A stretch of DNA of 64,000 nt from Cupriavidus sp. D384. GTDB lineage: Bacteria; Pseudomonadota; Gammaproteobacteria; Burkholderiales; Burkholderiaceae. Of the stretch, positions 63,310-64,000 are shown piece by piece. The notes under the pieces are model-generated. The model was not told the DNA's origin and did not search any database. It saw only the letters and a program-made list of their open reading frames with translations. A program made the translations under genes and the position numbers. The stretch spans positions 1-64,000 of the forward strand of contig NZ_BBQI01000090.1 of assembly GCF_001652915.1 (NCBI RefSeq), written 5' to 3'. Positions within the stretch are counted from its first letter, which is position 1. Every line of letters begins with the position of its first letter.

Positions 63310-64000
63310 TGCACGTTATCGTCATCGGCGCCGGCGCCATCGGCGTCTGTTCGGCCTGGTATCTGCGCCAGGCCGGTTTCACCGTTACCGTGCTGGACCG
63401 GCGCGGCGCGGCCGCGCAAGAGGCCAGCTTCGGCAACGCCGGCGTGATCGCGCCGGGCTACGTCACCCCGTGGGCGGCGCCCGGCATGCCGGGCAAGGTG
63501 CTGCGCGCGCTGTTCCAGCGCGAATCGCCGGTGCTGTTCCGGCCCGGCATCGACCCGGCGATGTGGCGCTGGATCGGCCGATGGCTGCGCGAATGCGACG
63601 GCGAGCGCTATCGCATCAACAAGCTGCGCATGCAGCGCGTGGCGTTTTACAGCCGTCAGTGCCTGCACCAGCTGCGCGACACACTTGAGATCGACTACGA
63701 GCAGTCGCGCGGGTACCTCCAGCTGTTCCGCACCCGGAAGGACCTTGAACTGGCCGCGCCGGCCCTGGCGCTGCTGCGCGAGAACAATGTGCCGCACCGG
63801 CTCCTGGATGCGGCGGGCTGCCGACAGATCGAACCGGGCCTGACCGACGACACCCCGCTGGCAGGCGGCCTGCACCTGCCCGAGGACGAATCGGGCAATT
63901 GCCCCATGTTCGTGCGCCGGCTGCACCAGCACGCCGAGGCCGCAGGCGTGCAGTTCCGCTTCCAGACCGACGTGGCGCGGCTGCACGCCGATCCGGCCGG
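63310..64000 (+). CDS. FAD-dependent D-amino-acid dehydrogenase-like oxidoreductase (partial)
   Basis: The first 230 residues of a DadA/DAO-family flavoprotein are present; the window ends inside the gene. The FAD Rossmann motif VIGAGAIGVCSAWYLRQAGFTVTVLDRR begins at residue 4, followed by ASFGNAGVIAPGYVTPWAAPGMP, typical of DadA-like enzymes. It would oxidise a D-amino acid or related amine to an oxo acid with electrons passed to the respiratory chain. Position after the TRAP genes suggests that it acts on the imported compound or the amidase product. Confidence 0.88.

Overview
The window looks like a chromosomal segment of a high-GC betaproteobacterium of the Cupriavidus/Ralstonia group. 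The grounds are the strong G/C bias at third codon positions, several Bug (TctC-type) solute receptors, a betaproteobacterial housekeeping layout (holB-tmk-mltG-ygfZ; selO-msrB-yciB-bolA-ppiC next to a single-chain purL), and abundant acid-catabolism modules. The genus is inferred from gene content, not from a database match. I see no rRNA, tRNA, CRISPR array, prophage or intact insertion sequence.

Layout. 1-8137: a truncated MscS-family channel, a Gdx/SugE exporter divergent from a LysR regulator, an HD-GYP protein, a J-domain membrane protein, an ankyrin lipoprotein overlapping tatD, a GNAT enzyme and a PilZ protein. 8266-13482: holB, tmk and mltG on the minus strand, then ygfZ, a DUF4936 protein and an NRDE protein on the plus strand. 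13597-17332: a GntR regulator divergent from a crotonase-like protein, a Bug receptor and a CoA-transferase, which is probably an uptake and activation module for an unknown organic acid. 17983-24924: a GntR/FCD regulator followed by ltnD-otnK-otnC-MFS-otnI-denD, a complete set for L-threonate and D-erythronate catabolism to dihydroxyacetone phosphate. 25121-26603: a thioesterase and another Bug receptor.

26722-48674 is dominated by acyl-CoA metabolism. An HSL-type esterase and a macrodomain hydrolase come first. Next is a long minus-strand series that starts with fadB and continues through pncA, thiolase, an acyl-CoA dehydrogenase, two SDRs, a PaaI thioesterase, an MDR reductase, a class II aldolase-like protein, a GST and an epoxide-hydrolase-like protein. 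A branched-chain-type ABC transporter (livFGHM plus binding protein) and an acyl-CoA synthetase follow. Three copies of a 12-bp palindrome of the type GAACGGTCGTTC lie upstream of the esterase, fadB and the acyl-CoA synthetase, which suggests that one TetR-like fatty-acid regulator controls them together.

49119-57664 returns to housekeeping genes (selO, msrB, yciB, bolA, ppiC, purL). 58010-64000 is a second uptake and catabolism module: a MarR-like regulator divergent from an amidase, a TRAP transporter (dctPQM) and a D-amino-acid-dehydrogenase-like flavoprotein cut by the window end. Small REP/BIME-like inverted repeats with a CCCTCTCCCGC core occur at 21.6, 30.5 and 36.8 kb.
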